This document shows, one piece after another, positions 1 through 9,769 of a stretch of 64,000 bases of DNA; positions within the stretch are counted from its first letter, which is position 1, and every line of letters starts with the position of its first letter. A program made the translations under genes and the position numbers. Location of the stretch: NCBI GenBank assembly GCA_018003015.1, contig JAGNEZ010000008.1, forward strand, positions 1 through 64,000. The letters run 5' to 3'. A model generated the notes under the pieces. It made no database searches, was not told where the DNA came from, and worked only from the letters and a program-made list of their open reading frames with translations. This DNA is from Phycisphaerae bacterium. GTDB lineage: Bacteria > Planctomycetota > Phycisphaerae > UBA1845 > PWPN01.

Positions 1-179
1 AAACCCAACCGCCCACCATCCCTCCACCGCCCCCGCCCAGCGTCCTCCGCCAAACCAGCTTCGCCGGCCCCCCAAACCCCCCTCCCCCACAATCGCCTTC
101 TCCGCCCGCCCTTGATAGAATCCCTTCGTCCGAAGACCCAGGGGGATGCCCCAGAAAAGACCGTCAGGTGGATGGACCC
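1..179. other. Left-edge non-coding leader of the C25 peptidase gene
   Basis: No gene is supported here. The first 110 bases are strongly C-rich on the plus strand. A TAGAAT hexamer at about 116-121 could be a -10 element for the peptidase gene, but no convincing -35 accompanies it. AGGTGG at 166-171 is the likely ribosome binding site of the next gene. Confidence 0.4.
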
Positions 180-1646
180 ATGAAGCTGGATGCGAATCTT
201 CTCCGCGTGCTGCCGGCCGCCCTTCTCATCACCCTCACCACCCTCGGGAATCTCACCGCCTCCGAGCCTGCCACCACCAGGCCGGATGCAGCGGCCACAC
301 CCCCGCGATTCCTCATCATCGCCCCACAGCGATTCCATGAAGCCCTCAAGGAGTACACCCGCTCCAAACAACAGGCTTTCACCGTCGAACTGACCAGCCT
401 CGAGACAGCACTCGCCGACAAGGACTCGGGCGATGATCCGGAACGGCTCAAGCGCTTCATCTACCACATCTGGAAAACCCGTGGGCTCCGCTACGTGCTC
501 CTCGTCGGTGACGCCGACGTCCTGCCCGTGCGTTACATGGTCCTCGATCGGATCACGCCACCGGCCTTCGACTACGCGTTCTACCCCAGCGACCTGTACT
601 ACGCCGACCTGGCCAAGCCGGACATGCATTTCGAGGACTGGAACGCCAAAAAGGACGGCTTCCATGCCCGCTACTTCGGCGAGGTCCGAGGCGAAAAGAA
701 TAAGAAAGACCCCATCAACTACGACCAGATCGACTACCGCCCTGAGATTGCCGTCGGACGCTGGCCGGTCAGTACCCTCGAGGAGGTCCGCCTCCTCGCG
801 AAGAAGTCAATGGCCTACGAAGAATCACTGCGTGGGCCTGATAAAGACCCCCGGCGAGCAGCGTTCTTTGTCGTGGGGGGATGGGTTGACGTACGCGACC
901 GCATGAGCCGCATCGCCGCCCGGTTGCCGTCAGCCTGGGTGATCGAAAAACGATACTACGCAGACAAAGGCCAGACCGCTTCAACACCGCCACCTGATGA
1001 GAAGAACGTCGTCGACCTGCTGAACTCGGGCGTCCGGCTGGCTCTTCACGCCGGTCACGGTGAGGACCTCCACTGGAACGATTCCCTGACCGTCAACAGC
1101 ATCGGCAAGATCCACAACGCCGGCCATCTGCCGATCCTGCTCTCCGCCGGCTGCCTCACCGCGAGATTCGCCACACTACCCCCCTACGAGCCGTACGTCG
1201 ATCTCGAAGGACGCCCCCACGTCGGTTCGGACCACGGCGAAGTCTTCAGCGAACCACCTCTGCCGCCGGCCCCCTACCAGACCGGAGCCTACAACCGCAC
1301 CAGCCTGGGCGAGCAGCTCCTGCGGGCCAAGCCGGATGGCGCTGCGGCCTACTTCGGATGCAACACCGGCAGTCAGCCGTGTGGCATGACCCTGCTGGAG
1401 GGCTTCATGGACACCTTGGCCCGCCAGGCCGATCCACGCCTCGGCGATTGCTGGGCCGGTGCGATCGCCTACTACTACGAACATGAGAATCTCGCCCGGC
1501 TCAAACCCAACAACGACTGGTATCCGCCCAGCATCTTCTTCCAGGGAATGAAGTTCATGCTCTTCGGCGATCCCACGCTGCCAATGCCCGGACGACCACC
1601 CGCCCCGGGATCGCAGCCTGCCAGCCCGAAACTGGCTCGCGAGTAG
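180..1646 (+). CDS. Secreted C25 (gingipain-like) cysteine peptidase
   Basis: Predicted exported cysteine peptidase of the C25 (gingipain/caspase-like) fold, 488 aa. Residues 1 to about 27 form a signal peptide (MKLDAN, then a long Leu/Ala/Thr stretch). The core starts at FLIIAP and has the family strand YVLLVGDADVLPVRY followed by the EIAVGRWPV segment. The likely catalytic pair is His293 in HAGHGE (His290 lies just before it) and Cys325 in SAGCLT, the order and spacing expected for C25. I chose the ATG at 180 because AGGTGG lies eight bases upstream; a GTG at 168 is in frame. No type IX C-terminal sorting domain or propeptide is visible, unlike in Porphyromonas gingipains, so the enzyme is probably released or kept in the periplasm. 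Substrate unknown. It converges on the giant gene at 1676. Confidence 0.8.
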   Translation: MKLDANLLRVLPAALLITLTTLGNLTASEPATTRPDAAATPPRFLIIAPQRFHEALKEYTRSKQQAFTVELTSLETALADKDSGDDPERLKRFIYHIWKTRGLRYVLLVGDADVLPVRYMVLDRITPPAFDYAFYPSDLYYADLAKPDMHFEDWNAKKDGFHARYFGEVRGEKNKKDPINYDQIDYRPEIAVGRWPVSTLEEVRLLAKKSMAYEESLRGPDKDPRRAAFFVVGGWVDVRDRMSRIAARLPSAWVIEKRYYADKGQTASTPPPDEKNVVDLLNSGVRLALHAGHGEDLHWNDSLTVNSIGKIHNAGHLPILLSAGCLTARFATLPPYEPYVDLEGRPHVGSDHGEVFSEPPLPPAPYQTGAYNRTSLGEQLLRAKPDGAAAYFGCNTGSQPCGMTLLEGFMDTLARQADPRLGDCWAGAIAYYYEHENLARLKPNNDWYPPSIFFQGMKFMLFGDPTLPMPGRPPAPGSQPASPKLARE

Positions 1647-1675
1647 CTGCCCACGAGGGCCGCCAGATCCACTGC

Positions 1676-4600
1676 CTACGGCGAGTGGTTCATCCATCCC
1701 GGCGTCGGAGCCATGGCCCCCCAGGCAACTGACCCGTCGGGATAGCGACCGTAGGACACATCGGCCGCCTGCGTGCCGAAGACGATCTGGTCAACCGGGG
1801 TGACTCCGTCCACCGCGTAGAGGCCGATCTCGTCGCCGCTCTTGCTCAGTTTGAAGTTGACGTGCATCCTGCCCAGGGTCGGAAGCTCGTCGGCCCAGAA
1901 CACCAGATGCCCCCCCTCAGGAATAATCACCCCTTCGGGAATGCGACCTTTGGTCGGATCAGCGAAATCGTCCGTCAGGCTCATGCCGCCCATGTCAACG
2001 GCAAAGGGGTTGGGGTTGTACACCTCGATCCAGTCCGAGTAAACACCGGGAAGATCCGGGTTCACAATCGTCGTCTCGTTGTCGGCCATGAACTCGTTGA
2101 CCACCAGGGGAAGCGCCGGAACGCTGAAGACCCCTTCAACCAGGGCACTCCATTGCCCGTTGCTGTACAGCCGGGCCTTGACCGTCATGGGGCGGTCAAT
2201 CACCACCGTCGTGCGAACCTTCAGCGTGCCGGTCAGTTCCAGGTCGAAGCTCAGGTCGTCGCTCGTGACCGAGCACTGGTGAACCTCGACCGCCAGAACG
2301 TTGCGGCCTCCGGCGACGCAGAAGGAAGGATCCATCGTCCCGGCGAAATACGTCGTCTCATTGGCGCCCTCCGCGCAGGTACTGGCCAATCGCCGGTAGT
2401 GCCAGCTCGACGGCATGTTGGTCGTGGCCGGCGGCGTCCGGCCATTGAGATGGATGACCGCCCCGTCATCGCGCAGGATCCTGTACTGCAACTGGGTGCA
2501 TACCGCGCCCACGGGCACGTCGAATGACTTGCGGAAGTAGGTCGTCACGAACTTGTTGGAGGGGTACGGCCCGTAGCTGACCGTCGTGACCTCGTCGTGC
2601 TCCGCAGGGCTGTAACCAAACTGAGCGTTCCCTTCCTTCCAGCCGCCGTCGGCGAAATCCGTGGCCGTCCAGGCGGTGCCCTGATCGGAGCCGTCGTCCA
2701 GGTAGAGCCACCTCGAGCCGGTCGGGATGAACGTCACGTTGGACGTACTCTCGGTGGCTGTCAATGCCGCGGGCGACACCGCCCCGCCCCGCAGTCGGGG
2801 ATCGCTGCCGTCGACCGTGTAGTATACGGTCCCCGAGGCGCCGCTCGGCTTCGACAGCGTCAGAATGAAACCCGCCTCGACACTCCCCCCGGTCTGGCTC
2901 AGCAGCGGCGCGGGCACCGTCGGATACCAGCCGTGGCTGGTGAGCTGATTCAATACCACGGCGTTCCGCTCCGGGAAGTAGGTGTTCATGATCCAGTTGA
3001 TCTCGGGAATCCAGTGATCGTTCCGATTGAGCGGCGGATACCTCTTGGCGTCTCCCCAGCGAGCCGACTCGGCGATAATGGCCAGGTCAATCTGACTCGC
3101 GCGGGCCTGGAATCGGGCGACGTTCTCCGACACGGTCAGCGCTCCGCCGTTGAACATGTGCTTCTGCACGCGGTCGCCGAAACGCGTGCGATACTCCAGG
3201 TTGGCCGCAAGGCGCTGGTGCAAGTATTGGGGGTTGAACGCGCTGAACTCCGATCCGGCGGAGAAGGGCCCGGTCCGATCCTCGTTCACGTTGAGCAGCG
3301 TGTGCTCGTTATCATGCCTCATGAACTTGAAGCCCGACGGGTCCACGCGGTTGTAGATCGCGTACATGTTGTTGGGCCGAACGTTGCCCAAAAAGGCGGA
3401 AACTGGACCATCAAGGTCGCCGGTAAAAAACGTGAGCAGGTTGTAGTCGATGGTGTTGTCCACATCCACCAGGACCTCGTAATCGGGGTTGCGGCTGCCG
3501 TCCGGATTGAGGCCCTGCACCTTGTAGTAGGCCTCGTTCGAACTGAAGCCCGCCTGACAAGCCTGCCACAGCCGGTACCAGGCGCTCATGTTGCCGTCCG
3601 TGGCGTAGATCGTGTACGGACCTGCGTCCACCTTGACTACGTCGTAGTCGTCCGCATCCCCGCCCAGGTAGGAGGCCGCGAAGTCGGCCTGGGCCCGCTC
3701 CTGCGTCTCGAAGATACCCCAGTACTGACCGTCCAGGTACAGATGATAGTACCGGCTGCGCGTGTAGGGCTGGCCCATCGCGCCTTGCGTGTCGCGCGCA
3801 AAAAGGTCCCGGATCATGGTATTGCGCGAGTCCCCGCCAAAGCTCCAGGAATAGTTCTGGTCGGTGCGAAGGTCCATCTTCCAGAAACTGCTCACGCCTT
3901 CGGTGTCAAACAAAGGGTACTCCAGCGACTTCTGGCCGTACGCGGCCCTGAAAAACAACCGGAACGCATGCTTGGGATTGTCCCCGCTGCGGCTGTATCC
4001 GCCTCGGATCCGCAAGCCGGCGTTGATCTGGAAGCCGGGTGCGCCGTCCGGGTGGATCAACTCGACCGAGACCGGGCGCTCCCAGGCTTCGCCATCCCCC
4101 GAGGCGTGGGTGTAGATGCCCGTACTCGCATCAAACAGGTGCTTCAGGTCGGTCACCAGCGAAATGGACGGGATCGCAAGCAGGGCATCGTCGATCAGGC
4201 TGGAGTAACGCGCGCTGTTCACGATGTCCGGGTCCATGCCGTAGTCGAACACCTGGCCGCTCACCCAGCCCGAAGGCCAGCCGGCCGGGGCCTGCCCGTT
4301 CGCCGACTGGGTGACGATATCGCCCAGGAACAGGTAGGTGTGCGTCATAACCTCCGAGGGAAGCCAGTGAGGCCGGAAGCCCGCGGCCCGCACGACGCTC
4401 GTACGACCAACGGCGATCGGACCGGTGTAGAGAATGCCGCTGGCCTCCGAGGGCGTGGACCCGTCCACCGTGTACCGGATCTCCGCACCAGGAGTCGGGC
4501 AGGAAAGTCTCAGGCTGAACGGCGCGCTTCGGAAACCTCGCGCCTGGTCAAACTCCACCGGCCGAACGAAATCCACCACCCCGGGTACGTTCGGCTCACC

Positions 4601-6418
4601 GGGCGTCGGCTGCGGAAGATACTGGGCCAGGAAACTGTTGCTCGAGATCACCAGTTCCGGCAGGATGACGAAGTCCCCGTCCGATGCCGCGTTGTTCAGG
4701 CCGTGGACGGCCAGCACATTCCGGCCCGCCTTCAGTTTGTCCTGGCAACCGGGAAGGTTGATCTCCTCATACACCGCCGCCGCCTTGGCAGTCCGGACGG
4801 CCGTCGCCGCGGCATCCCAGGAAAGGATGCCCGGCGCATTCCGGCGAGCCACTTCCTCGCCGTTCAGAAAGGCCACGAAACCATCCCCGTACTTCATCCG
4901 CAGAGTCACCCGGGTATACCCGGCGGGATCATCAAAGTAGAACGGGACGCGCATCCACATCGAGCTGTTGACGTTCAGCATGGCCGGCCCCACGTCGGTC
5001 GCCAGATCGGCCCCCAGGCTGCCCAACGTCAAACCGCCGTTCACCGCGTCACCCACCAGCCGGAATGCGCCCGACGAGAATGCCTCGTAGTACCCCTGCG
5101 CAGCGTACAACTCAACCGACGAACTCCCGTTGTATTCGAAAAACACCAGACGCACGGCGTAGACCCCCGGCTCAGTGATGACCAAGGGAGTCAGCGTGTC
5201 GCCTTCGCTGCGCAACGCCGGATACGAGGCGGTCAGGGTCTGGGTGCCACGACTCATCGTCAACCCGAACCCGTCATCGCTGGTCACCCCGATCGTCCAC
5301 TCGCCCGCGGCCGGTATGACCACCGAACCGGTGGCCAAAACAACAAAGTGATCGTAGTCCCGGGAGGAATCCAAACCTGGAAAAGGCAAGTCCCCAGCGA
5401 AATGGCCGCCTCCTCCACTGTTGACGAAATTCACGGTCGAGGCCCGAGACGTCACCACGGAGGTCCGCTTGCTCGGATCACTGATGACCGCCTCAGCCGT
5501 GGCCAGGCTGGTCACGGCCAGGTTCGCGGTGTAGACCGTCACCTCGAAGCTGGTCGGGAGCGAACTGAAGCCGAGGCCGGTCTGGCCCGTGTCCCAGGTA
5601 CCGTCCGGGAAGTCCTCCGCCGTCCAGCCTTGCTCCAGAGCCGCATCCTCCGCCCTGGGAACGTGATACCAGGCCTGGGCTCGAATCGTGACCGGCCGCA
5701 TGGAAAGCTGAGCCAGGCCATAGGAGACATTGGTCAGCTGCTCGGGAGCTCGGGGCGCAAAGGAGTGCAGCACCGTCTCGCCGTCAGGTAGCACCAGCGC
5801 CAGGTACTCGCCGCCCTTGTCCAGCTGGAAGCTGGTGTGCAGCGGACTGCCAGACTCGTGACGGTCTTTCCCCGAGGCAAAGACCACAAGGTACTCGCCG
5901 CGCGGTAGACCGACCGGAGGGAAAACCCACTTCCGGAGATCAGAGGGATCATCGGTCAAAAACCAGCCACCAAGGTTCAGAGCCGGCTGGCAGGGATTGT
6001 AAATCTCGATCCAATCCGGGTGGTCGCCGTCTTCATCCTCCAGGCCCGAGTCGTTGGAGGCCATGAACTCCGAGATCGCGGCCAGGGGCAGGTCCGTGCC
6101 CGGATAGGGACGCCCAGACCCCGAAAGACAAGCCCTGAAGATGGCTAGATCCTGCTGGTCAACATAGTCATGCCCCGCTAGTCGTGCATCCAGACAGGCC
6201 GGATTCGTCTGAGGAACACCGTACCCGCTGAAACACCCCTGCAGATACCCGAAATCCTCCTGGTCAACGTCCCCATCGTGATCGAAGTCGCAAGGCACAC
6301 AGGCGCAGTCCCCGGCCCGCGCGATCCGGTCGGTCATGGCCACCAATCCGGCCGGAACGGCAACGACCCATAAGAACACGGCCCGATCGAGCCATTCGCG
6401 ACAACCCGCTCTCCGCAT
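1676..6418 (-). CDS. Giant secreted CotH-kinase / lamin-tail / dockerin-like protein
   Basis: 1580-aa exported multidomain protein. After a signal peptide (about 1-38) comes a dockerin-like calcium motif with paired Cys (CDFDHDGDVDQEDF and a weaker second repeat, about 40-95). Then follow a lamin-tail domain with DWIEIYNP (about 105-250), a PA14-like region (about 320-460), a chitobiase-type beta domain with YTVDGSTPS (about 650), a CotH-like kinase domain (about 750-1040, with RHDNEHT near its end), a second YTVDGSDP unit (about 1195), a galactose-binding-like module (about 1215-1395) and a C-terminal lamin-tail domain (about 1440-1580). The start at 6418 is set by GGGAGG seven bases upstream; an in-frame start at 6448 lacks this. 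The architecture resembles the protein at 23234. CotH proteins of other bacteria phosphorylate secreted proteins; the substrate here is unknown. Confidence 0.85.
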   Translation of the reverse strand: MRRAGCREWLDRAVFLWVVAVPAGLVAMTDRIARAGDCACVPCDFDHDGDVDQEDFGYLQGCFSGYGVPQTNPACLDARLAGHDYVDQQDLAIFRACLSGSGRPYPGTDLPLAAISEFMASNDSGLEDEDGDHPDWIEIYNPCQPALNLGGWFLTDDPSDLRKWVFPPVGLPRGEYLVVFASGKDRHESGSPLHTSFQLDKGGEYLALVLPDGETVLHSFAPRAPEQLTNVSYGLAQLSMRPVTIRAQAWYHVPRAEDAALEQGWTAEDFPDGTWDTGQTGLGFSSLPTSFEVTVYTANLAVTSLATAEAVISDPSKRTSVVTSRASTVNFVNSGGGGHFAGDLPFPGLDSSRDYDHFVVLATGSVVIPAAGEWTIGVTSDDGFGLTMSRGTQTLTASYPALRSEGDTLTPLVITEPGVYAVRLVFFEYNGSSSVELYAAQGYYEAFSSGAFRLVGDAVNGGLTLGSLGADLATDVGPAMLNVNSSMWMRVPFYFDDPAGYTRVTLRMKYGDGFVAFLNGEEVARRNAPGILSWDAAATAVRTAKAAAVYEEINLPGCQDKLKAGRNVLAVHGLNNAASDGDFVILPELVISSNSFLAQYLPQPTPGEPNVPGVVDFVRPVEFDQARGFRSAPFSLRLSCPTPGAEIRYTVDGSTPSEASGILYTGPIAVGRTSVVRAAGFRPHWLPSEVMTHTYLFLGDIVTQSANGQAPAGWPSGWVSGQVFDYGMDPDIVNSARYSSLIDDALLAIPSISLVTDLKHLFDASTGIYTHASGDGEAWERPVSVELIHPDGAPGFQINAGLRIRGGYSRSGDNPKHAFRLFFRAAYGQKSLEYPLFDTEGVSSFWKMDLRTDQNYSWSFGGDSRNTMIRDLFARDTQGAMGQPYTRSRYYHLYLDGQYWGIFETQERAQADFAASYLGGDADDYDVVKVDAGPYTIYATDGNMSAWYRLWQACQAGFSSNEAYYKVQGLNPDGSRNPDYEVLVDVDNTIDYNLLTFFTGDLDGPVSAFLGNVRPNNMYAIYNRVDPSGFKFMRHDNEHTLLNVNEDRTGPFSAGSEFSAFNPQYLHQRLAANLEYRTRFGDRVQKHMFNGGALTVSENVARFQARASQIDLAIIAESARWGDAKRYPPLNRNDHWIPEINWIMNTYFPERNAVVLNQLTSHGWYPTVPAPLLSQTGGSVEAGFILTLSKPSGASGTVYYTVDGSDPRLRGGAVSPAALTATESTSNVTFIPTGSRWLYLDDGSDQGTAWTATDFADGGWKEGNAQFGYSPAEHDEVTTVSYGPYPSNKFVTTYFRKSFDVPVGAVCTQLQYRILRDDGAVIHLNGRTPPATTNMPSSWHYRRLASTCAEGANETTYFAGTMDPSFCVAGGRNVLAVEVHQCSVTSDDLSFDLELTGTLKVRTTVVIDRPMTVKARLYSNGQWSALVEGVFSVPALPLVVNEFMADNETTIVNPDLPGVYSDWIEVYNPNPFAVDMGGMSLTDDFADPTKGRIPEGVIIPEGGHLVFWADELPTLGRMHVNFKLSKSGDEIGLYAVDGVTPVDQIVFGTQAADVSYGRYPDGSVAWGAMAPTPGWMNHSP

Positions 6419-6663
6419 CGTGATCCCTCCCGCCGAACACCCTCTCATTCGGCATCGGTCTGCGATTCCAGACAGGATGTCAGACGGTTAACCTCCGCCC
6501 CCGCCGCGACGACGCCGGGCATGGAACCAATGAGCAGTCAAAGGCAATCTGTCCAAAACGTATTCTATCGTTCAATCGATGACATGTTAAGGGCAGACTC
6601 CAGACGCCCCCGCATTGACGCCGCTATTCCCATCCGTTACTACCTCCCCAAAGGAGACTCCCC

Positions 6664-7983
6664 ATGCTGACCTCCCTTGCCCTACTCGCGTCCCTGGCCG
6701 CCCTCGCCGCGGAGCCCTCCCCGGCCGCGCGGCAACTCCTGACCGACGCCGATGCCCGCATCCAGAAACACCGAACCGCCGACGCCGTGATCAAGCTCAC
6801 ACCCAAACCCGGCGAGACCCTCGCCGCCGGCACAAGGGTCCGAATCGAGCAGGTCCGCCACGCCTTCCTGTTCGGCAGCAACGTGTTCAACCTCGGTCGG
6901 CTCCGCACGCCACAAGACAACGAGGCCTACGCCCGCCGCTTCGCCGAACTCCTCAATTTCGCCACCCTGGCCTTCTACTGGTGGAGCTACGAACCCCAGC
7001 AGGGACAACCGGCCTACGAACGCTCACGCCGCGCCGCCGAATGGTGTTGGGAGAACGGCATCGTACCCAAGGGCCACCCGCTCGCCTGGAACTGGGCCGA
7101 TCCTCCCTGGTTGCCCGACGACCTCCACGCGGTCATGAACATGCAGCTCACCCGCATCAGCCAATGCGCCCAACACTTCAAGGGTCAGATCCAGTACTGG
7201 GACGTAGTCAACGAGGCCACCCACTACGACCGCCCCGAACTCAAGAACAAACAGGCCGTCAAGCTCACCGCCGCCATCGCCAAGATCGGCGTCGGCCCCT
7301 ACGTCCGCAAGGCCTTCCTCGCCGCCCGTCAGGCCAGCCCGCAGGCAAAACTGATCATCAACGACTATCGGCTCGACGCCGATTTCGAGAACCGCGTCCT
7401 CAAGCAGCTGGTCGACGAAAGCGGCGAGAAACTCTACGATGTCATCGGCCTGCAATCCCACCAGCACGGCGGAGCGATACCCGCCGAGACACTCTGGGCA
7501 GCCTGCGAGCGATTTGGAAAGTACGGCAAACCCCTGCACTGGACCGAGACAACCTTCGTCTCCGGCGAACAAGGTTACAACCTCGCCGAGACCCGCCCAG
7601 GCTTCAAATGGGACTCCACCCCCGAAGGCGAAAAACGCCAGGCCGAAGACGTCACCCGCTTCTACACGCTCCTGTTTAGCCACCCGGCCGTCGAGGCCAT
7701 CACCTGGTGGGACTTCAGCGACCAGGGCGCTTGGCAAAGAGCCCCGGCCGGCCTGCTTCGAAAAGACATGTCGCCCAAACCGGCCTACCAGGCCCTCCTC
7801 AAGCTCATCAAAGGTAAGTGGTGGACCAAAACCGAAGCCGTCGTCGAACAGGACGGCACCCTTCGCTTTCACGGCTTCTACGGCCAATACAAGGTCACCG
7901 TCGGCGAGGGGGAAAAGGAACGCAAAGGCCTGTTCACACTCAAGCCGGGAACAGGCGAGCCAATCCCGGTCGAGCTTCAGTAA
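6664..7983 (+). CDS. GH10 endo-1,4-beta-xylanase
   Basis: 439-aa glycoside hydrolase family 10 enzyme, expected to cut the xylan backbone outside the cytoplasm. A short signal peptide (about 1-16, Leu/Ala-rich) is followed by a beta-rich N-terminal segment (about 20-65, ending near HAFLFGSNVFN) and a TIM barrel. Family landmarks are KGHPLAWNW, the acid/base Glu184 in WDVVNEA and the nucleophile Glu295 in HWTETTF. The last 60 residues form a small beta unit typical of planctomycetal members. AAAGGAG lies about eight bases before the ATG. The gene diverges from the CotH gene at 6418, and the 245 bases between them must hold both promoters. It is monocistronic as far as can be seen. Confidence 0.9.
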   Translation: MLTSLALLASLAALAAEPSPAARQLLTDADARIQKHRTADAVIKLTPKPGETLAAGTRVRIEQVRHAFLFGSNVFNLGRLRTPQDNEAYARRFAELLNFATLAFYWWSYEPQQGQPAYERSRRAAEWCWENGIVPKGHPLAWNWADPPWLPDDLHAVMNMQLTRISQCAQHFKGQIQYWDVVNEATHYDRPELKNKQAVKLTAAIAKIGVGPYVRKAFLAARQASPQAKLIINDYRLDADFENRVLKQLVDESGEKLYDVIGLQSHQHGGAIPAETLWAACERFGKYGKPLHWTETTFVSGEQGYNLAETRPGFKWDSTPEGEKRQAEDVTRFYTLLFSHPAVEAITWWDFSDQGAWQRAPAGLLRKDMSPKPAYQALLKLIKGKWWTKTEAVVEQDGTLRFHGFYGQYKVTVGEGEKERKGLFTLKPGTGEPIPVELQ

Positions 7984-8512
7984 GCCTCCACCTCTCGTCA
8001 CCAGCCGACTCAACGGTGACTCACGCCAGCCAGCCCGCGAGAAGACGCACCCCGCGCATCCAGGTCATCACCCTGCGCGTTAAACCCGCGGTCGCGGAAC
8101 GGGCAACGTGTTCTTGCATGAGATACCCTGCTCGGTCCAGAAGCGTCCAGGCAACCTGACCGACGGAACTCATCGAGACCCGTAGACAACACGCGCCCCA
8201 TACACGAAACACAAGCAAAGAAAGAAAACGACCAACGAGTGCATTCCGAACCGTCAAACCCACACGCGAGCACCCGGTCGCGTCTCCGCAGCACACCAAA
8301 CCCACCGGCTGGCCGATGCCGTCGAAACCATAAGTACCGCTGGCTAGCCCGCTTCCGGACAACACCGAGCGGCTCATTGGCTTCGTTTGGCGCTGGCCCT
8401 TAAGCAGCCGACCGCAGTCAGAACCCGTTACCAGTGGACCAGGGACGCTTCCGGCCTCAAAATGCAAACAGCACAACCAACCCTTGAACCGGCACCAGCT
8501 CCGTTCCGCCGG
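7984..8512. other. Gene-free stretch between two convergent genes
   Basis: This interval lies between the ends of the xylanase gene (plus strand) and the GH172-like gene (minus strand). Open frames exist on both strands, but none has a ribosome binding site, a recognisable motif or plausible residue use. I see no clear terminator hairpin with a T-run. It may be the decayed remains of former coding sequence. Confidence 0.4.
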
Positions 8513-9718
8513 CTACCGCGAGGCAGACCCGTTCACCGGAGGCGGATTGTCCCGCTCGAAATTGAAATCCACCCGGCGCTGGTCCAGGGGCGCCAACGGA
8601 CACAGTCTCTGGTTGACACCTTCCTGGTACCAGAAAGCGACACTGCAGTAATCGTTGGCCATGTTGTTGGCATGCCCGTGCTCCAGCGAGACCCGGATCG
8701 ACTTTCGAAATCGCAACGGATCCGTGAGGTAGAACCGGTACATGCCGTTCGTGCCCCACCACCGGTAGCCGCTTCGGTTCTCGACGCAATGGAACCCGGT
8801 GTAAGGACCACTGTATTCGCGCGGCGGAGAGGCCCCGCCTCCAAAGATCTCTTCCGTGCCCGTGCCGTGGATGGACGGCGGAAACTCCTCGCCATCGATG
8901 AACACCATGTCGTCGCCCTCGCCCCACCAGCCGCGATGAGCGTTGACCACGGTCAGAAAGTACCCCACGAACTGCCCGTTGCCTTCCACCTCCAGGATCG
9001 TGTAGTTCTCTTTGCCGGTCGTGTTGCGGGCCTCCTTTCCAGCCTCGACCCGAGAGATGGCCTTGGTCGGCCGCTCCCGGTTCCACTGCGCGTGCAGCCG
9101 CCCGGCTTGCCCGGCGACGCCGGCCGCATCACCGTACAACTGGTAGTCGATGTGATACCAGATCCGGGCGTTCACGCCGCCTTGGTTCTCAACCTCGATC
9201 CGTGCTCCACGACTGAACGGCATGGGCAGGTAGCAGTTGAAACCCCACGAGTTCTGGGCTTCAACTTCAAAACCCAGATTCGTCGTGAAGGCCAACGAAC
9301 GAATAGGCCGGATCTGACCGTTGCTGATGCCGAACAAGTCACCCAGCGGCACTTCGATACTGGGCTTGCCCGCCCCGTCCCAATAGGCCCGGAGCACCAG
9401 CCCGCGAATCAGGTTCAGCCTCGGCACCTCCCCGGCATCGATGTAGGCCCAGTAGAAGTGCTTGACACAACCCGCCTCCTTCTCCTCCAGCAGCACCTCG
9501 GTCTTGCCGGCTGGAATCACCAGCCAGTCCGCGTTCCCCCCGGTGCGATCCCAACTCGAAGCCCGCTTGCTGCGGAAATCGCGCAGCACACACACGTCAG
9601 ACAGCAGGCCGCCGTCCGCCGGCTTCAATCCCGTCTGAGCCGTGAGGATCGCGCTCGGGAGCATGAAGGATATGCCCAATACCATGCATCGATACCTGTA
9701 CCTTCTCCCGACAAGCAT
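8513..9718 (-). CDS. GH172 / DUF2961 family glycosidase-like protein
   Basis: 401-aa exported protein of the DUF2961 family, now partly classed as GH172, whose studied members act on alpha-D-fructofuranoside or arabinofuranoside linkages. A signal peptide covers about 1-27 (ending near AILTAQ). Family features are the early SSWDRTGGNADW segment, HFYWAYID, YWDGAGKPSIEVPLGDLFG, WGFNCYLPMPF and the late GTGTEEIFGGG with YRFYLTDPLRF. The start at 9718 has AGGGAGG eight bases upstream. It follows the DUF4091 gene on the same strand with a gap of about 50 bases, so the two are probably co-transcribed. The exact substrate cannot be read from the sequence; a role in arabinose- or fructose-containing glycans is an inference. 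Confidence 0.8.
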   Translation of the reverse strand: MLVGRRYRYRCMVLGISFMLPSAILTAQTGLKPADGGLLSDVCVLRDFRSKRASSWDRTGGNADWLVIPAGKTEVLLEEKEAGCVKHFYWAYIDAGEVPRLNLIRGLVLRAYWDGAGKPSIEVPLGDLFGISNGQIRPIRSLAFTTNLGFEVEAQNSWGFNCYLPMPFSRGARIEVENQGGVNARIWYHIDYQLYGDAAGVAGQAGRLHAQWNRERPTKAISRVEAGKEARNTTGKENYTILEVEGNGQFVGYFLTVVNAHRGWWGEGDDMVFIDGEEFPPSIHGTGTEEIFGGGASPPREYSGPYTGFHCVENRSGYRWWGTNGMYRFYLTDPLRFRKSIRVSLEHGHANNMANDYCSVAFWYQEGVNQRLCPLAPLDQRRVDFNFERDNPPPVNGSASR

Positions 9719-9769
9719 GCCGTTCGCCTCCCTGTTCTCTATCCACGATCAACCCGTCCGTCCAACGCC

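Noticed and set aside
2597-5791. Plus-strand frame of 1064 codons inside the CotH gene
   Set aside because: Antisense shadow; the minus-strand protein has clear domains over the whole stretch.
8021-8476. 151-codon minus-strand frame downstream of the xylanase gene
   Set aside because: No ribosome binding site, Cys/Gly/Val-rich random-looking sequence and no domain.
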